From Isoetes taiwanensis (lineage: Eukaryota; Streptophyta; Lycopodiopsida; Isoetales; Isoetaceae), in contig JAJEKV010000078.1 in NCBI GenBank assembly GCA_021234155.1, positions 3,817,225-3,881,224 of the forward strand: a stretch of DNA of 64,000 nt. Reading direction: 5' to 3'. The notes under the pieces are model-generated. The model saw only the letters and a list, made by a program, of their open reading frames with translations. It ran no database searches and had not been told where the DNA came from. This document shows positions 24,460 through 35,753 of the stretch, piece after piece. The first letter of the stretch is position 1. The number at the start of each line of letters is the position of its first letter. A program made the position numbers and the translations under genes.

Positions 24460-24740
24460 ATGATGCTTCTATTCCTTCTTTTTAAGACATGCTAAAATTT
24501 CTACAGAAGGGCTTTGATTGGACATCTTTACGTCTTATTTTCTCAAGGATTTCCCCGGAAGAAAAATGGACTCCTGGTTAGCTTTATATATAAGACGCCT
24601 TAAAATTTCAATGGAAAACTAAGGTGTCTTATATGCCTATGTGGCCCAATCACATCTTAATAAATTTAAGACATGAGTGTTGTGGAAACAGGTCCTAAGG
24701 TCCTCTTTCCACAAATAGAGCACACTTTCCAACACCAACT
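24460..24740. mobile_element. Second MITE-like fragment of the TAAGACA family
   Basis: Shares ATATAAGACGCCTTA, GGTGTCTTATAT and TTTAAGACATGAG with the element at 22725-23280. It ends in GTTGTGGAAACAGGTCC, whose complement (GGACCTGTTTCCACAAC) resembles the 22725 end. GGTCCTCTTTCCACA follows directly and could be the start of another copy. The left end is unclear. Confidence 0.35.
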
Positions 24741-24879
24741 TAGCAGAGATAAACATGTCCAAAGAGCCACAATCCATCAGTATATGTTTCAGCCCATAAT
24801 CCTTCTCAAGAACCTAATAACACATAACACGTCTAGCAAACATATCCATGATGTCCTTGTTTGTGGGCTTATCCGCCGC

Positions 24880-25110
24880 GCAAAGCTCTTCCATGGCAAT
24901 GGTCAAAATCGACTTAGATTCTAATTTCTCATCGCCAGTCAGTTTATGCTTGTTGTTATCAGCTTTCTGCTCGTGGTTGAGAGTATCTACGACCGGACAA
25001 ACAAGCCTTCCACATCTATAGCAGAAAATCCCCTTCTTGGAACCACTAGACTTAGAGTCTGCCTTACGCTTCTTGGACTCTCCACCTGCAAACTTAGGTT
25101 TAGACTATTC
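24880..25110 (-). pseudogene. Retrotransposon Gag fragment with a broken zinc knuckle
   Basis: The minus strand reads KPKFAGGESKKRKADSKSS followed by GSKKGIFCYRCGR. This is a basic linker leading into the CX2C half of a CCHC zinc knuckle, as in copia-type Gag. The His and last Cys positions of CX2CX4HX4C are not conserved. The frame stays open downstream through about 24870 without a protease motif. No LTRs were found nearby. Confidence 0.4.
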
Positions 25111-25499
25111 AGACTTCCCCTTTCTACAAAAATCTTCCTTTGTAGGACAAGGACCTCTCTTTAACTTTACCAATTACTCGCTTCAGGCCGTAACTCCTAG
25201 TACAAATCCAAAGTTCCCTCGCCACACTTCTCTTTGAAACCTTGTTTCCATATGTGATCGGTGATCTAGACATGAGAAATCTGGACCTAAGGCAAATCTA
25301 TATCTCCTAATTTGGTAAGGAATGGATAATTTGATCAAAGTAGCTCCACCAACTTCAAAGGTTAGGCGAACTCTAACCTGATCGCGAAAGATCATGGGAG
25401 ATCAAGGCGAAAGTTTTTATTTTTAATTTGCTTTTTTAACCTACATAAGATTGATGAGTAACATTTTTTGAAATTTAGGAAAATTTGCTTTTTGGCAAA

Positions 25500-26495
25500 T
25501 ATTTGGCCGTATACCTAACACTAGCTTTGGTGGAGCCATTTCTCCTATACGGAATGGAAGTATAGGATCCAGTGAAACACATCCAAAAAGCCTTTCTAAC
25601 TAAACTCGTTGGAGTCAAGTCCACGATTCCCTATCCAATTCTTCTCTAGGAAACAGAATTTCCATCTCTTCAACGTGCTAGTCTGGAAACACATAGTCTA
25701 CAGTCAAAAGGTGGTAAATATGGGAGACACTCCACTCCAAAACCTCACCCACACAATGTCCATGTGTCCACAACGTTTTAAAGCCTATTGAAAGGAGAAT
25801 CACACAGGTTGTTTCTCTAGATTAATGTGCAGGAACATGGATGTATACAACTATAGAATAATGAGGATCACACATATTTGAAACAATATCTTGACACATG
25901 CTTTATTGGTAAGATTTGGAATGCTAGTACTTTGAAGGTGGTCAAGATATCACACTACAAAAGCCAAACTAATCCCGCACTTGCCTACAGTCCACAACAA
26001 TACCCGTTACAGCATTTGCCCATGAAGAAACGTAGAACAATTAAGGATGCACACTGTCTCAGGATCGAAACATGCAGATGGGCACATGAAGAGTGTGAAA
26101 ACAAGGTATGTCAATGTTATCAAATGGAATGGATTGAAGACAAATGCTATACTCTTAAGTTTACCTAGCGCTTGTGACAATCCAACAATATGACTGTTTG
26201 ATAATGCCTAATCAGCCATCATATGTGCTCTTGCAGACGCCTATAATCACAGCACTAGCCTTCTATATCTTGGAGGTTCTCGACATGCAAGCTTAATCCT
26301 ACAGCAACACATTGACATATGCAGATGTAGAAGGGATCATCGAACTCATTACTATCAGGAATTGTTCTCAAAATTCCTTTGGAGTGGGGTTTATATCCTG
26401 GACAGTAATGGGCTTGTTGTGCTCTTTCTTGTATTGGATCCTGTAAAGCATTTGGTCTCTTTAGACAATAAAATTCAATTCAATTATTCACTTAT
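25500..26495 (+). pseudogene. 3' part of a LINE (non-LTR retrotransposon) ORF2
   Basis: Plus-strand frames read LALVEPFLLYGMEV (about 25515-25560) then FLTKLVGVKSTIPYPILL (about 25592-25645). This matches the RT-thumb region of plant LINEs, where an LLYGxExWG motif precedes a conserved TPYxxLLxE. Further on, IKDAHCLRIETCRWAHEE and CQCYQMEWIEDKCYTL (about 26040-26160) match the terminal region with its cysteine pairs and a HLRIETGRW-like core. The end has ATAAAATTCAATTCAATT (about 26468-26490), a plausible tail. Stops occur near 25650, 25790 and 26168. The element is 5' truncated, as is usual for LINEs. Confidence 0.65.
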
Positions 26496-27528
26496 GTAAC
26501 TGTAGAGGGGAGCTTTGCAACCTGAGAGAAGCATGCCTGCAAAAGAAATGGGTGGCCTATAAAAGAGGCGCAAAATTTATTTTAGACCATTGGTCTTCCA
26601 AACCTTTGATTGACCATATCTAGGTAATAGTTATATTTATTTTATTTGATTTTTGGGCATTCATGCCATGTTCTATAGTTTTGAATTCCTTGCGCATGAT
26701 TGTATCTGTCCTATGGCTCTTTGCTAGTCTTCGTAGTCGTTAACATATCTATCTATCTATTACAGTTTCCTTGATCACATGTTGCATGCTGTCTTAATAG
26801 AATCTACTTTGATTACTGCAACAAAGAATATGGAATGCATTTGGCATTCAAAAATATGCTTTCTTTATACTATTTTCTAAATGTGCATCTTTTTTTCTCA
26901 AAGAGATACGTGTAATAATAGCTTGATCATTTTAATGCAATATGCATAGCTTGATCACATTGGAAATACAATTCTTTATAATAACTTTCCATTTTTTCCC
27001 TTTATGTATGTAGATAGAATGTACGCTTCTCTTTTTGTGCTACGTATAGAGGAATTATTTTAGAGAGCATTAGGATGGACATAGTGTATCATGAAATGAT
27101 TGTTGCAAGTTGTTTCTGTAGTACAAAATGTAGTTTTCTTTTAGAACTTTTCTGCAACATGAATACTTCATGCTTGCTACTAATTACTAGAAGCAAAGCT
27201 TTGACATTTCTAGTGATGTATTGATGTTTTCACAGGGCTTTCATTTCTATAAAGCCAAAAGTAATGAATGCCCCCTTGTTGGGATGTGTACAATTAATAC
27301 TGCGTCCAAATCTTACGATGAGCTATTGTCTAAATGATATGTCAATACAATGTAATCTTATTATTTTTGTTGGTCGCAATGTTTCGATGTGCATCTAAAG
27401 CTCGAAATAATGGATGGGATAGGTCACAAGACAAAGAATTGGAAGCATAAGCATATAAACCTGTATATTGAAAGTTTCTTCAATGCTATAACTTATACTG
27501 GTAATAGTAAAAAAGGTATTTTGCAAGT
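26496..27528. other. AT-rich spacer, nothing recognisable
   Basis: No ORF above 60 codons, no LTR ends and no RNA gene visible. A short ATCT run lies near 26745-26760. Confidence 0.4.
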
Positions 27529-27717
27529 TGTTGGTCCATGTAATGGGGACCCTTGATGGTTAAGGACTAAACTATTAAAGGGCAACACAAAAAGACAAGC
27601 TAAAAGGATCTAACGGTAGAATTTGGGTCCAAACCCATCTACGGTTCATATACATCCACATATGGATGTAAAAGTAAATATATAAGCCCGGGTAAGATTC
27701 CATTCCCCTACAAAACA
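27529..27717 (+). repeat. Short LTR (5') of a small retrotransposon
   Basis: A 189-bp segment starts TGTTGGTCCATG and ends CCCCTACAAAACA, giving correct TG...CA ends. TGGTATCAACATTC follows immediately and matches the start of the initiator-Met tRNA primer-binding site (TGGTATCA...). TATATAAGCCCGGG near 27679 supplies a TATA box about 40 bp before the LTR end. The length is typical of TRIM or small copia LTRs. A matching 3' LTR was not found by eye. Confidence 0.6.
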
Positions 27718-27934
27718 TGGTATCAACATTCTATGGTACACTATTGGGGCATTTATTGCTCTTAGTTGCAGAGGCACGACCACCAAATGATCAAATTGTT
27801 ATGCCAACAATCCTTGGCAATTTGAAGGTAACATCAATTGTCTAGTCCATGACCATTAAATCGAATAGGTTAGCATTGTCTTTGTTCATGCTTATGTTGA
27901 GAATAAGATGGCCAATGCACCTTTAGGCTCGCAT

Positions 27935-28257
27935 TGAGAACTGGGGGATTTAAAACAGATGGTTGGATTGCAATACGTCTGTATAGGACAGATTCTAAGA
28001 TCTTTGACATCCCCCTCCTTGATGATCCTAATAGGGACGACTTTGAGGCTAACCATCTGGACACTTTCTTTTATAATGGGTCGTGCCTAGAAGCAATTTG
28101 TGCTGCTAAAGTTAATTATACTTCAAATGGTGCCTGGTCCTTTGAGAGTATAGGTTTGATGGTTGCCAACTGTGCTGGAAAGGTTTCATCTAAGTTTTTT
28201 GCGGTGTATGGAAAAATCCTTGATAATAGCGCTGCCCTTGTCGGTAATTGTGCTTAA
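27935..28257 (+). pseudogene. PLAT/ATS3-like domain fragment downstream of a short LTR
   Basis: An open frame of about 107 codons with no internal stop. It contains GWIAIRLYRTDSKIFDIP, LLDDPNRDDFEANHLDTF, NGSCLEAICAAKV and TSNGAWSFESIGL. The LDDP-x-FE-x-DTF-x-GxC pattern, a downstream Cys and a GxW motif resemble the PLAT-like domain of plant ATS3/embryo-specific proteins. There is no ATG near the start (the frame opens at TTG), no signal peptide and no obvious splice acceptor. It lies 217 bp after the primer-binding site of the short LTR at 27529-27717. It may be a captured gene fragment inside a small retrotransposon, or a genuine exon whose partners are lost. The family match is by eye only. 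Confidence 0.4.
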
Positions 28258-29210
28258 GTATGTCCAAAATGTAATAATGCACAAATGACATGTTGCTTTT
28301 GGTTGGTTCAATATAGTAATTTCTTCTTCTGAAGTTGATGTTTCTACTTCTCATGCTTCAACAACAGTTATGGCTGATAGTCTTAATCTTCAATGCTTTA
28401 ATATCGCATGGCAATAGGTCACTTGGAAGAAGGCAACCATGAAGAAGTCTTCTATGGTATCTCATGAGGTCCTCCCGCCTCATACTATTCAGTGGTCTGA
28501 TAATTCAATGTATATTGATGATCACCTAGATCTGGTAAAACATGTTGATTGTGATGAGGCCACTAAACACCTCAAGGTGGCACAAGGAGTTTAATTATGC
28601 AGTACGTATGGGTGGAATTTCTAGGACAAACTTCCTAGGAATTTTTTTTCCCTATAGAAAATTATCAATTTCCACAAGATGTTAGAGTTCCCCAGAATTT
28701 GTATGGGCAAAGTCTGGAGAACATTATAAACCAATCTGTTGAACTTGGAAGTTCTTCAGTTAAGTTAGCAGTTAAGTTAGTGTATTGCGAGACAACTTCC
28801 AACAACTTTTCTTATGGTTTTCTATTAAGACAATAGAATCTAACTTCGGCTCTAGATCAAAGTAACCATAAAAATTTATTCGATGGGATCTCCCAACACT
28901 AGAGCCATACTTTCGACTCTAAATGAGTCTGTCTGGGCTAGCAGCCCTGTGCCGATCAAATCCGCATGTAGAACTATGGATGTTTACGTAAATCTAATTT
29001 TCTAGGTTATGAACGTCAAAAATCGTACAAATTGCGTGTTTGGTGTGTTGTATTTTAGAATTCTTTGGTTCCAGAAAAACCAAGCAACGTCACATTATTA
29101 AATCATATACATTCCAACAAGGAAGCTTTCTCCAATTCCCAACCTTAAATATACATTCTATATATATCCTGAACCCGATATCAACCATCTTATTACTTTA
29201 CGAAACAAAA
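28258..29210. other. Spacer, possibly the rest of the small retroelement
   Basis: Plus-strand stretches such as SSMVSHEVLPPHTIQWSDNS (about 28450-28510) read like coding sequence but are short and interrupted. No RT or integrase signature is seen. The right part is probably the 3' flank of the neprosin gene. Confidence 0.25.
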
Positions 29211-31283
29211 TCAATGGCAGCTAGGATTCTTTCCAGGGCCACCGTAAAAGAAATATCTGCCCCAAGAACTGCTACTGCCAGCTTCTCTATCATAACAATT
29301 GGGTCTGGCTGCAAACGTATGCAAATTTTGTGGGTATTCTAACATATTGTCTGAATCTACAACCTTCAGATCTCTGAAGTAGCTAGCTCGGGCATAGCCA
29401 GCCTCTGCGTAAAGACCGCTTCCCATTTTGGTGCTTGTATGGCCCCCTTCATCTCTCATATTCACAATTTCACCTCCCCATTCAACAGTTGTTGCAGCTT
29501 CTTGAAGCCCTGTAAATAAAAATGCAGGCCAGTAACCCACAAGTGTATTCCCATATTCCATCCACCAGTTGCCAAGCTCTGGATCCTGTAGAATTAAATT
29601 TGGGTTCAGAGATGCACTTTTGTTTAATGCTTAATGTTATCTAGTTCTTTAGATCAATGTGGATACATCAGCGGAAGACAGAGACCTTAGAGTCTAAAAA
29701 CAGAGGATATTTCAGACTGTTCCTAACACTACTCTAGTTTTAATTTTGTTTTACCTTCCACACAAGAATGTTGATGTCATATTGAGGACCATCTGGTGCG
29801 GATAGTGGGGCAATTGCTCCTCCTATAGCTATCTCACTGCTTGTTTGCACGAATCCTGAACATAGCAGATTGTAGCATCCTGTTGCTCGGTATGAATCAC
29901 TCTGTATGATCATAAAGACAGACCAGATTGTAAGAAGTGAGCATTAAATTAGGATGAAACAGAACCACATGACTGCCCTACCGTCCAATAAATGAACAGC
30001 CTTGGATTCTGATCACCATACAAACCAGGAAAGACCTGCATTTAAGCAGTCAGAATTCTGCATAGCTTAAAAAAGACATCCTCAGAAAACAAACTCTAGG
30101 TGGTTAGAATACTGAAGTGACACGGGAATCTTTGGTTTTCAGGAACTTTACATAGTTTTCAGGGAAAGGCTATGAGCAACAAATGAAAAACCCTTAATGG
30201 ATGTGGCAGAGCCGTATTGCAGGTATAAAACATGTAGGCAAGGGTGTAACCTACATGTTTTTCAAATTCAATGCAGCTCTACCTTGTCTATTAAAAAGAC
30301 ATATCTCTGATGATAAGAATAATAAAAAAGAACAGAACAGAGGCAAAGTAAGAATAGCTTACCTTCCACCCAGCTTCAATGCTATTCCCTACATTGCTAT
30401 CAAATGAACCTCCAAGCAGCCAGATCTGAGAAAGGCTGAACTCATTATCCTCTTGGACGTCAGGGTTCCACACATTAATATTAGCTTGAGCGCCAAAGAA
30501 GGGGCCCCCTTCAACAAAGGCTATAGCATGCTGTAATAAATGTCAGAGACATATTAAACCATAGTCCAGCAAAAAAGGAGGCAGGACTCTGCTGTGGCTT
30601 ACTTCATGGCTCTCATTTTCTATGGCTCCTGGAGGTGCTGTGGACCTAGGATGCCTATGACGAGATTTATGGCTTTTGCGTGTATATGCTGTTGGAGATC
30701 CCCATCTTTTTATGTCTTTGACTGTCGTTCTCCTTATCGGCACTGTACCAGATGGACATTTTCCATTTATTTGCCATAGCTGATAATTGATCTGTGCAGT
30801 ATCCCTCTTTGAATCTGGTTGTAGCTCATCCCTTTTTGCTGGCCTTCTTGGAGGTGGCTCCTGTCACCACACTAAACTAAGAATTTGAGACACTTGCAAA
30901 AAAGTGTAGTGTTTTACCATTTGCTAAAACAGACATAGACCTGCACTTTCGAGTCCCTTAGATCAGGATGATCAAAAGCTGGCTGCTCGTTTATCATGAC
31001 ACAATCAATTATATCTCCATCAGAACTCTGCAATAAATATAATACTTAGGCTTCTTGTAGTCAATCTCTGCAAGAATTATTAACTTATGGTAAAGAAAAC
31101 AACCTGTATGGTTTTCATTGCTGGTTTATTGAGCTTCTTCTGCAGATTTTGTATCCAATCTTCACCAAAATCGTCCTCAGACATAGTTCCTGATAAAACA
31201 GCATTGCTATTGTAGATCAAGAGAAACAGGGCCAGGGTCCACAAGTTCTTGGATAACTCTTGGATTCTGAACTCAGAAGCCAT
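29211..31283 (-). CDS. Neprosin-family (DUF239) glutamic peptidase, secreted
   Basis: Seven exons on the minus strand (31104-31283, 30941-31027, 30603-30860, 30363-30530, 29982-30035, 29755-29901, 29211-29585), all in phase 0 with GT-AG introns of 72-327 bp, encode 422 residues. Neprosins are glutamic endopeptidases that cleave after proline, known from pitcher-plant fluid; most plant members are uncharacterised. Residues 1 to about 30 form a signal peptide (core LWTLALFLLIY), so the product is probably secreted. Residues about 45-170 match the neprosin activation-peptide domain, with LNKPAMKTIQ, DGDIIDCV and QPAFDHP. Residues about 175-420 form the peptidase domain, with FSLSQIWL, IEAGWKV, LYGDQNPRLFIYWT, TGCYNLLC, GNWWM and VEWGGE. 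Glu227 (IEAGW) and Glu337 (WGGE) are 110 apart, close to the 109 between the reported catalytic Glu188 and Glu297 of Nepenthes neprosin. The length is normal and no defect is seen. Substrate is unknown. Confidence 0.95.
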
Positions 31284-32660
31284 TAGCAAAATTTAGCAGA
31301 ATCTGCAAGGTGGAGTGAAAGATTGGTCACGTCCTCCTTATCATTCATGAGCTACAATTGCAGCCATTCAAATTTTCGTTTAAACCAAGACAACACAGTA
31401 TGGGATCAAATGCCTGAGGTTGAAAGATGAGCACATCATGCAGACAACTGGTTAAGTCACATTTCATCCAGAGTGCAGGTAATAAACAATGTGTTATAGA
31501 ATGACTAAGAAGATAGGATGCCTTTTTTAAGTGCATGTTTGTCCTAATATTGACAGGAGAATTTGTGTCTGCAGTGGTTAGTGGAGATTTGGAAAAACCT
31601 TTAATTTACTGGAATATTTGATTTAAGACAGGTAACAATGCAAAGCAGTTAGGAATGATACCCATTTGGCAATGCTCCTTCTTGGATCTAGTCTTTGACA
31701 ATGCTCCACCCTTAGGTTAATCAGAAGTTTTCGGTATAATCTGTCATTATAAGAAATTTTATGCGCCTGCCTGTTTTGTCTTGTTGGATTACTATGTCAA
31801 AAATTTGGCATATGTACCTCTGTCTGTTTGCAAAATCCCTCGTGCGAGTTGAAGCCATGAAGTTCTAAAGAGGGTGGTGGACTCTGTCCTATCTCTGAAA
31901 TCTCCCCCTTTTTTTATATATATTTCTGCCTTGAAGCAGCTTTTTTCCAGGCCACAATGCTGCAAATAAGCTTTTAGTATAAAATGAAAAGGCAAGGAAT
32001 CTCAAAAGCTAAGGCCAAGGTAAGATTATTTTGTACGAGAAATGAACCACATTAATGCTTGACGAATTGGCTGATTGAGTGAGATGGCTGAACAAAGAAT
32101 ACAACGGACAAACGACATCTCTGTCAATCCCAATAGAACAGCAAATAGAAGGTATCTTGGCAGCTGGATATGACCCCACAAATCTGAAAATCTGCTTGCA
32201 ATCCAAAGACTCACCCTTATGAGTCACAGAGGAACAGAGTCCGGCCATCCTGTTGCTGCCAAAGCAGGACCTTTCATCTGCAGACCAGTCACGGGTTCTT
32301 CTGTCTATGTCCCCATTCTTTATTACACGCGGACATTTGTGCTTAACAAACCCTAACCTTTTTACGCACTGTTGGAAAAACTATCTTAGCATATAGGCAA
32401 GATGCTTTTGGAATATTCATAGTTGATACCTCTTCCTAAAACCGACACGGTTTTTTCCGGAAGGAAAAAATAGGGTCTTTAAGAAAAAGGCACCTGGACT
32501 GGGATTGCCCCATCGCCATAGCCATCCCCTGCAACAGCATCGGTGGTTGGGGGCTTCTATCTATTCCTCAAACTAGAATTACATACACATTCCCACCACA
32601 TGGCACTGAAATTCACACCTTACCCTATAACACCCTAACCTTCACCCCAATCCTGCATTT
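31284..32660. other. 5' flank of the neprosin gene
   Basis: This should hold the neprosin promoter, but I cannot name a convincing TATA box. On the minus strand, 32009-32248 opens MAGLCSSVTHKGESLDC and an overlapping frame, about 32026-32214, is hydrophobic (LPRYLLFAVLLGL). Either could be an upstream exon or a separate small gene, but no family is recognisable. Poly-T and poly-A runs lie at 32668-32702. Confidence 0.25.
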
Positions 32661-32780
32661 CCGCTAATTTTTTTTCTTTTTTTTATTTTTTATTTTTTTT
32701 AATTCAATACAAGAAACCTATATTATACGACATCACAATGTTTAATTCTAAATATGTAAGGGTAATCACATAGGAAACTA

Positions 32781-33122
32781 TTATCTTACAACTTGAGAAA
32801 TGCACAAAAGAGGTATTCGACAATTGCTCAGGTTCTCATCATCCATTGCCAAAACTTGCTTTCTCAACTTAAATCTTAGAGAAACCAAGACGCACGAGGG
32901 ATGCATATTTTTCTGGGAGAAAACCTTCATTCTTTTTCTTTTCCATAAAATCCATAATAGCCAGGCTTTACATATATGAATCACTACTTTTTTCAATGGC
33001 ATCCACTTTGTTGGATAGAACTCTAAATTGATATCCTTCATTGAAGAAGAAAACTCAAATACTTCTATCACCCAATTCCAAGTAGGTTGAACATCGGAGC
33101 ACTCCATGATCTTGCCCACCAT
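32781..33122 (-). pseudogene. LINE C-terminal (zf-RVT-like) fragment
   Basis: A minus-strand open frame of about 113 codons contains WNWVIEVFEF, KKVVIHICKAWLLWILWKRK and LRFKLRKQVLAMDDENL. The I.K..LLW.LWK.R....F pattern is what follows the zinc-binding reverse-transcriptase C-terminal domain in plant LINEs. No RT motif is attached. Orientation is opposite to the LINE piece at 33306-33960, so the two are separate insertions or an inversion. Confidence 0.45.
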
Positions 33123-33305
33123 GGAAAACTTGCAGAACCTTCACCAATTCAAATGTTTATCTAAACAAGAAGATTTTCATCCCAAATTGCTGAACAGACT
33201 TGTCAACACCAACAGATGGATAACATAGGCAAAATTTACAAAAGTACATGCCCTTACACATCGGTTCAGATCTAGACACTCTACCATCGATCATATTTTC
33301 ACTTT

Positions 33306-33960
33306 GTGCGCCTTGATAGAAGACATCAAAATAAATGCCAAGATCTGTATTGCTGCTTTATAGATTTTTGCAAAGGCTTTTCAACACGATACTTGGGAAA
33401 AGTTGTGGAAAATAATAGTGCTTTTAAGAGATCTCCAAGAGTTGCAAAATATAGTATGCAAATTATACGCATGCTCGGCTCGAATGCCGCCATCAGGCCA
33501 GCTTATCAACAGCAGTGTGGGATTCTGACAAGGGTGCCCACTTTGTCCCATGCTATTTGGACTAAACATTAATCAGCTTGAGGATTGGCTTGCTCAACAT
33601 GGAGGTAGAAGGATCCTTCGGTTCACCATATCATCTAGTAGTTGATATATGAAGATGATGTGGATCTTTTGGGTTATACTCCAGAAGGTATGCAACATCA
33701 TCTGGATGTAGTCAATGCATGTCAATTTGACCAAGACCAAGGTGTTCTTCACATCATCTTCACGACAACAAAGGTTGCTCCACTTATCAAGGTACTTGGA
33801 AGTGGAGCTCGTTATTACCACGTACTGGAATACTTGCATCTGGCAATGGTGAAGGACACTATACCAAAGCGCCATTGCAATGGATACTCTTCAAGGTTCT
33901 TTGCATCTCAGGGACTAGGTGTTAGTCAAGGTTCACGTGGGCAATAGTGATAAATTGGAT
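33306..33960 (+). pseudogene. LINE reverse transcriptase core fragment
   Basis: In shifting plus-strand frames, DLYCCFIDFCKGF (about 33335-33375) matches the first catalytic block of LINE RT (cFiDf.kAFD). CGILTRVPTLSHAIW then INQLEDWLAQHGG (about 33510-33605) match the GV.QGCPLSP.LF and following block. IYEDDVDLLGYTPEGMQHHL (about 33645-33705) matches the YADD active-site block with Ala changed to Glu. At least two frameshifts and several stops are needed to read it, so it is dead. Both ends of ORF2 are missing. Confidence 0.7.
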
Positions 33961-34279
33961 TTATAGGCTTAATTGACATTATTAAAGTAGATAATCATCT
34001 AATTTTAGCCGTGTTAAGGTAGATAGTCATCTAATTAAGATAGATAGTCAACTAATTTTAGCTGTGTTTTCAAACTTAAGGACTCTAACCCCAAAATTGG
34101 TTTGATAATTGAATCCTAGTCATCTGTTCTTATGTATGACTAAAGTTACATTAGAACAATTCTGTTTTTCTGTTCTCGTATGATGACGATCATGGATGTT
34201 CTCTCTGTTTGCACCTCTTGTGCTTGAGGAAAGGGGGGTAGAGACCTAGAAGCTATGTATAGAGATGAGTCTAAGAAAT

Positions 34280-35265
34280 GACCTCAACAATTCCCCATTT
34301 CTCCTTCTATGCATAGGAGCCTATCCGATCACACAAACCCAGGCTTCAGGAGGTTACGATTGGCTCTCCATAAGAGCCAGCATTCCCTTTGCAAAGATGG
34401 TATAAAGGTCTTCTCACCTCACCAAGGCAGTGATCATTGTTCGCTTTCTTGCTCAAAGCCTTGCCTCTTTGTGCCGCGGCTTCGGATTCCGGGTGGGTGG
34501 TCGTGGAGTCCACTTTGGCCCTCGAAGGGGCCGCAAGAATACCCTGCCTATCCTGTTGTCTCTTGAAGTGGGCCAGCCGATCCTCCATCTGGCCAGAGCT
34601 GGGCCCTTTAGAGTTGCAACCACCGCTTTCCGCTGCTGTCTTCAGCACTGAGTGCTAAGGAGGTAATTTCTTCTATCGTGGCTGCAAGTCGCGTGACAGC
34701 CTCCCCTACCTGCCTGCCCACCACGCCTGCCACTGGGATGGGGATGTAGCCACCCGCCTCACGCTGGGACTTGTTGATTGAGCTTTTGGGGCACGCCTCT
34801 CGTCTCATGGAAGAGACTTCTCCTTCCTCGCTTGGCCGTCAGCTTCCCGGGCCGCCAGAGTGGCCTGCCGACCGGGTCCCATAGGGTGGGCTCGCTCCGC
34901 AGGGGCCTGGCCAAGTGGCCTGACATGGAACCGAAGCCATTGAGGGGGCTGGGTCTCTCACGCTCAAGCCGGAAAATGCTGAATGTCTCCTTTCAAAGCA
35001 GGGTCGGGGTAGGGAGCTACATGCGTAGCCATGGTTCTATGGGTGCCAAACCCTAGTGAGAGAATCTTGGAGCCGTACAAACCGTGAGTGTAGAGAAAGG
35101 CGCAAAGAAAGTGTTGTTTCAGGCAATTTTGGATGCAATGGTATAACCAATCTGGGAACTCAAACACGACGTGTGAGCAAAACAATCTGGGAGCTTTGGC
35201 CAAACCCTAGTGAGAGAAAGGGCAAGAGAGGTGTTGCTCTCTGGGCGGTTGGACACCTAGAATGA
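34280..35265. other. GC-rich island with overlapping ORFs, unassigned
   Basis: This roughly 1-kb block is much richer in G+C than its flanks and has ORFs in five frames. Examples are minus 34346-34648 with MEDRLAHFKRQQDRQG, minus 34608-34808 with GEAVTRLAATIEEITSLAL, and plus 34778-35056. A phrase AACCCTAGTGAGAGAA occurs twice, at about 35051 and 35203. The minus frames have the flavour of a retroelement Gag or linker, but there is no zinc knuckle. High G+C lowers stop frequency, so the ORFs could be fortuitous. Confidence 0.25.
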
Positions 35266-35753
35266 GAACAAGTTCATTAAAATAAAATGACATAATTAAT
35301 TACCAAACTGGCAACATAATCTCCAATACAATATTCTACTTCTTTTATTATATATTAAAACCCTTAAGTCGATCCATTTCACTCATATTCATCAAAACAT
35401 TAACTTGAACTCTACAATTATGAACACCAACTGGCTTAAACACTACAAATTTTAATTCACTACTAAGGACACTGCCCTAGAGCCTACAAATGCAAAACTG
35501 CATACTTCCTTCTACAATCCGCATTTGCTAAAGCTCGGCAATGTCGGGCACAATAACTAGTCTCCATAAAAGTTTAAGTGATATTTTAGGCCAAAATCAT
35601 TTTAGCCACGTAATTTAGAGAAATAATTATCTCATTTGCAACCTTAACTTGCCTTTATTCTTAGTTGGTCCACTATTGGTTGAGCTCCCCTCCAAGAAGC
35701 AAAGAGATAGATACCTGACTCTGTTCACTTATTGTGACAATAACAGCCATGTA

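Noticed and set aside
34309-35056. Overlapping ORFs in a GC-rich island as a possible multi-gene locus
   Set aside because: High G+C lowers stop frequency in all frames; no motif, no splice signals and no consistent strand.
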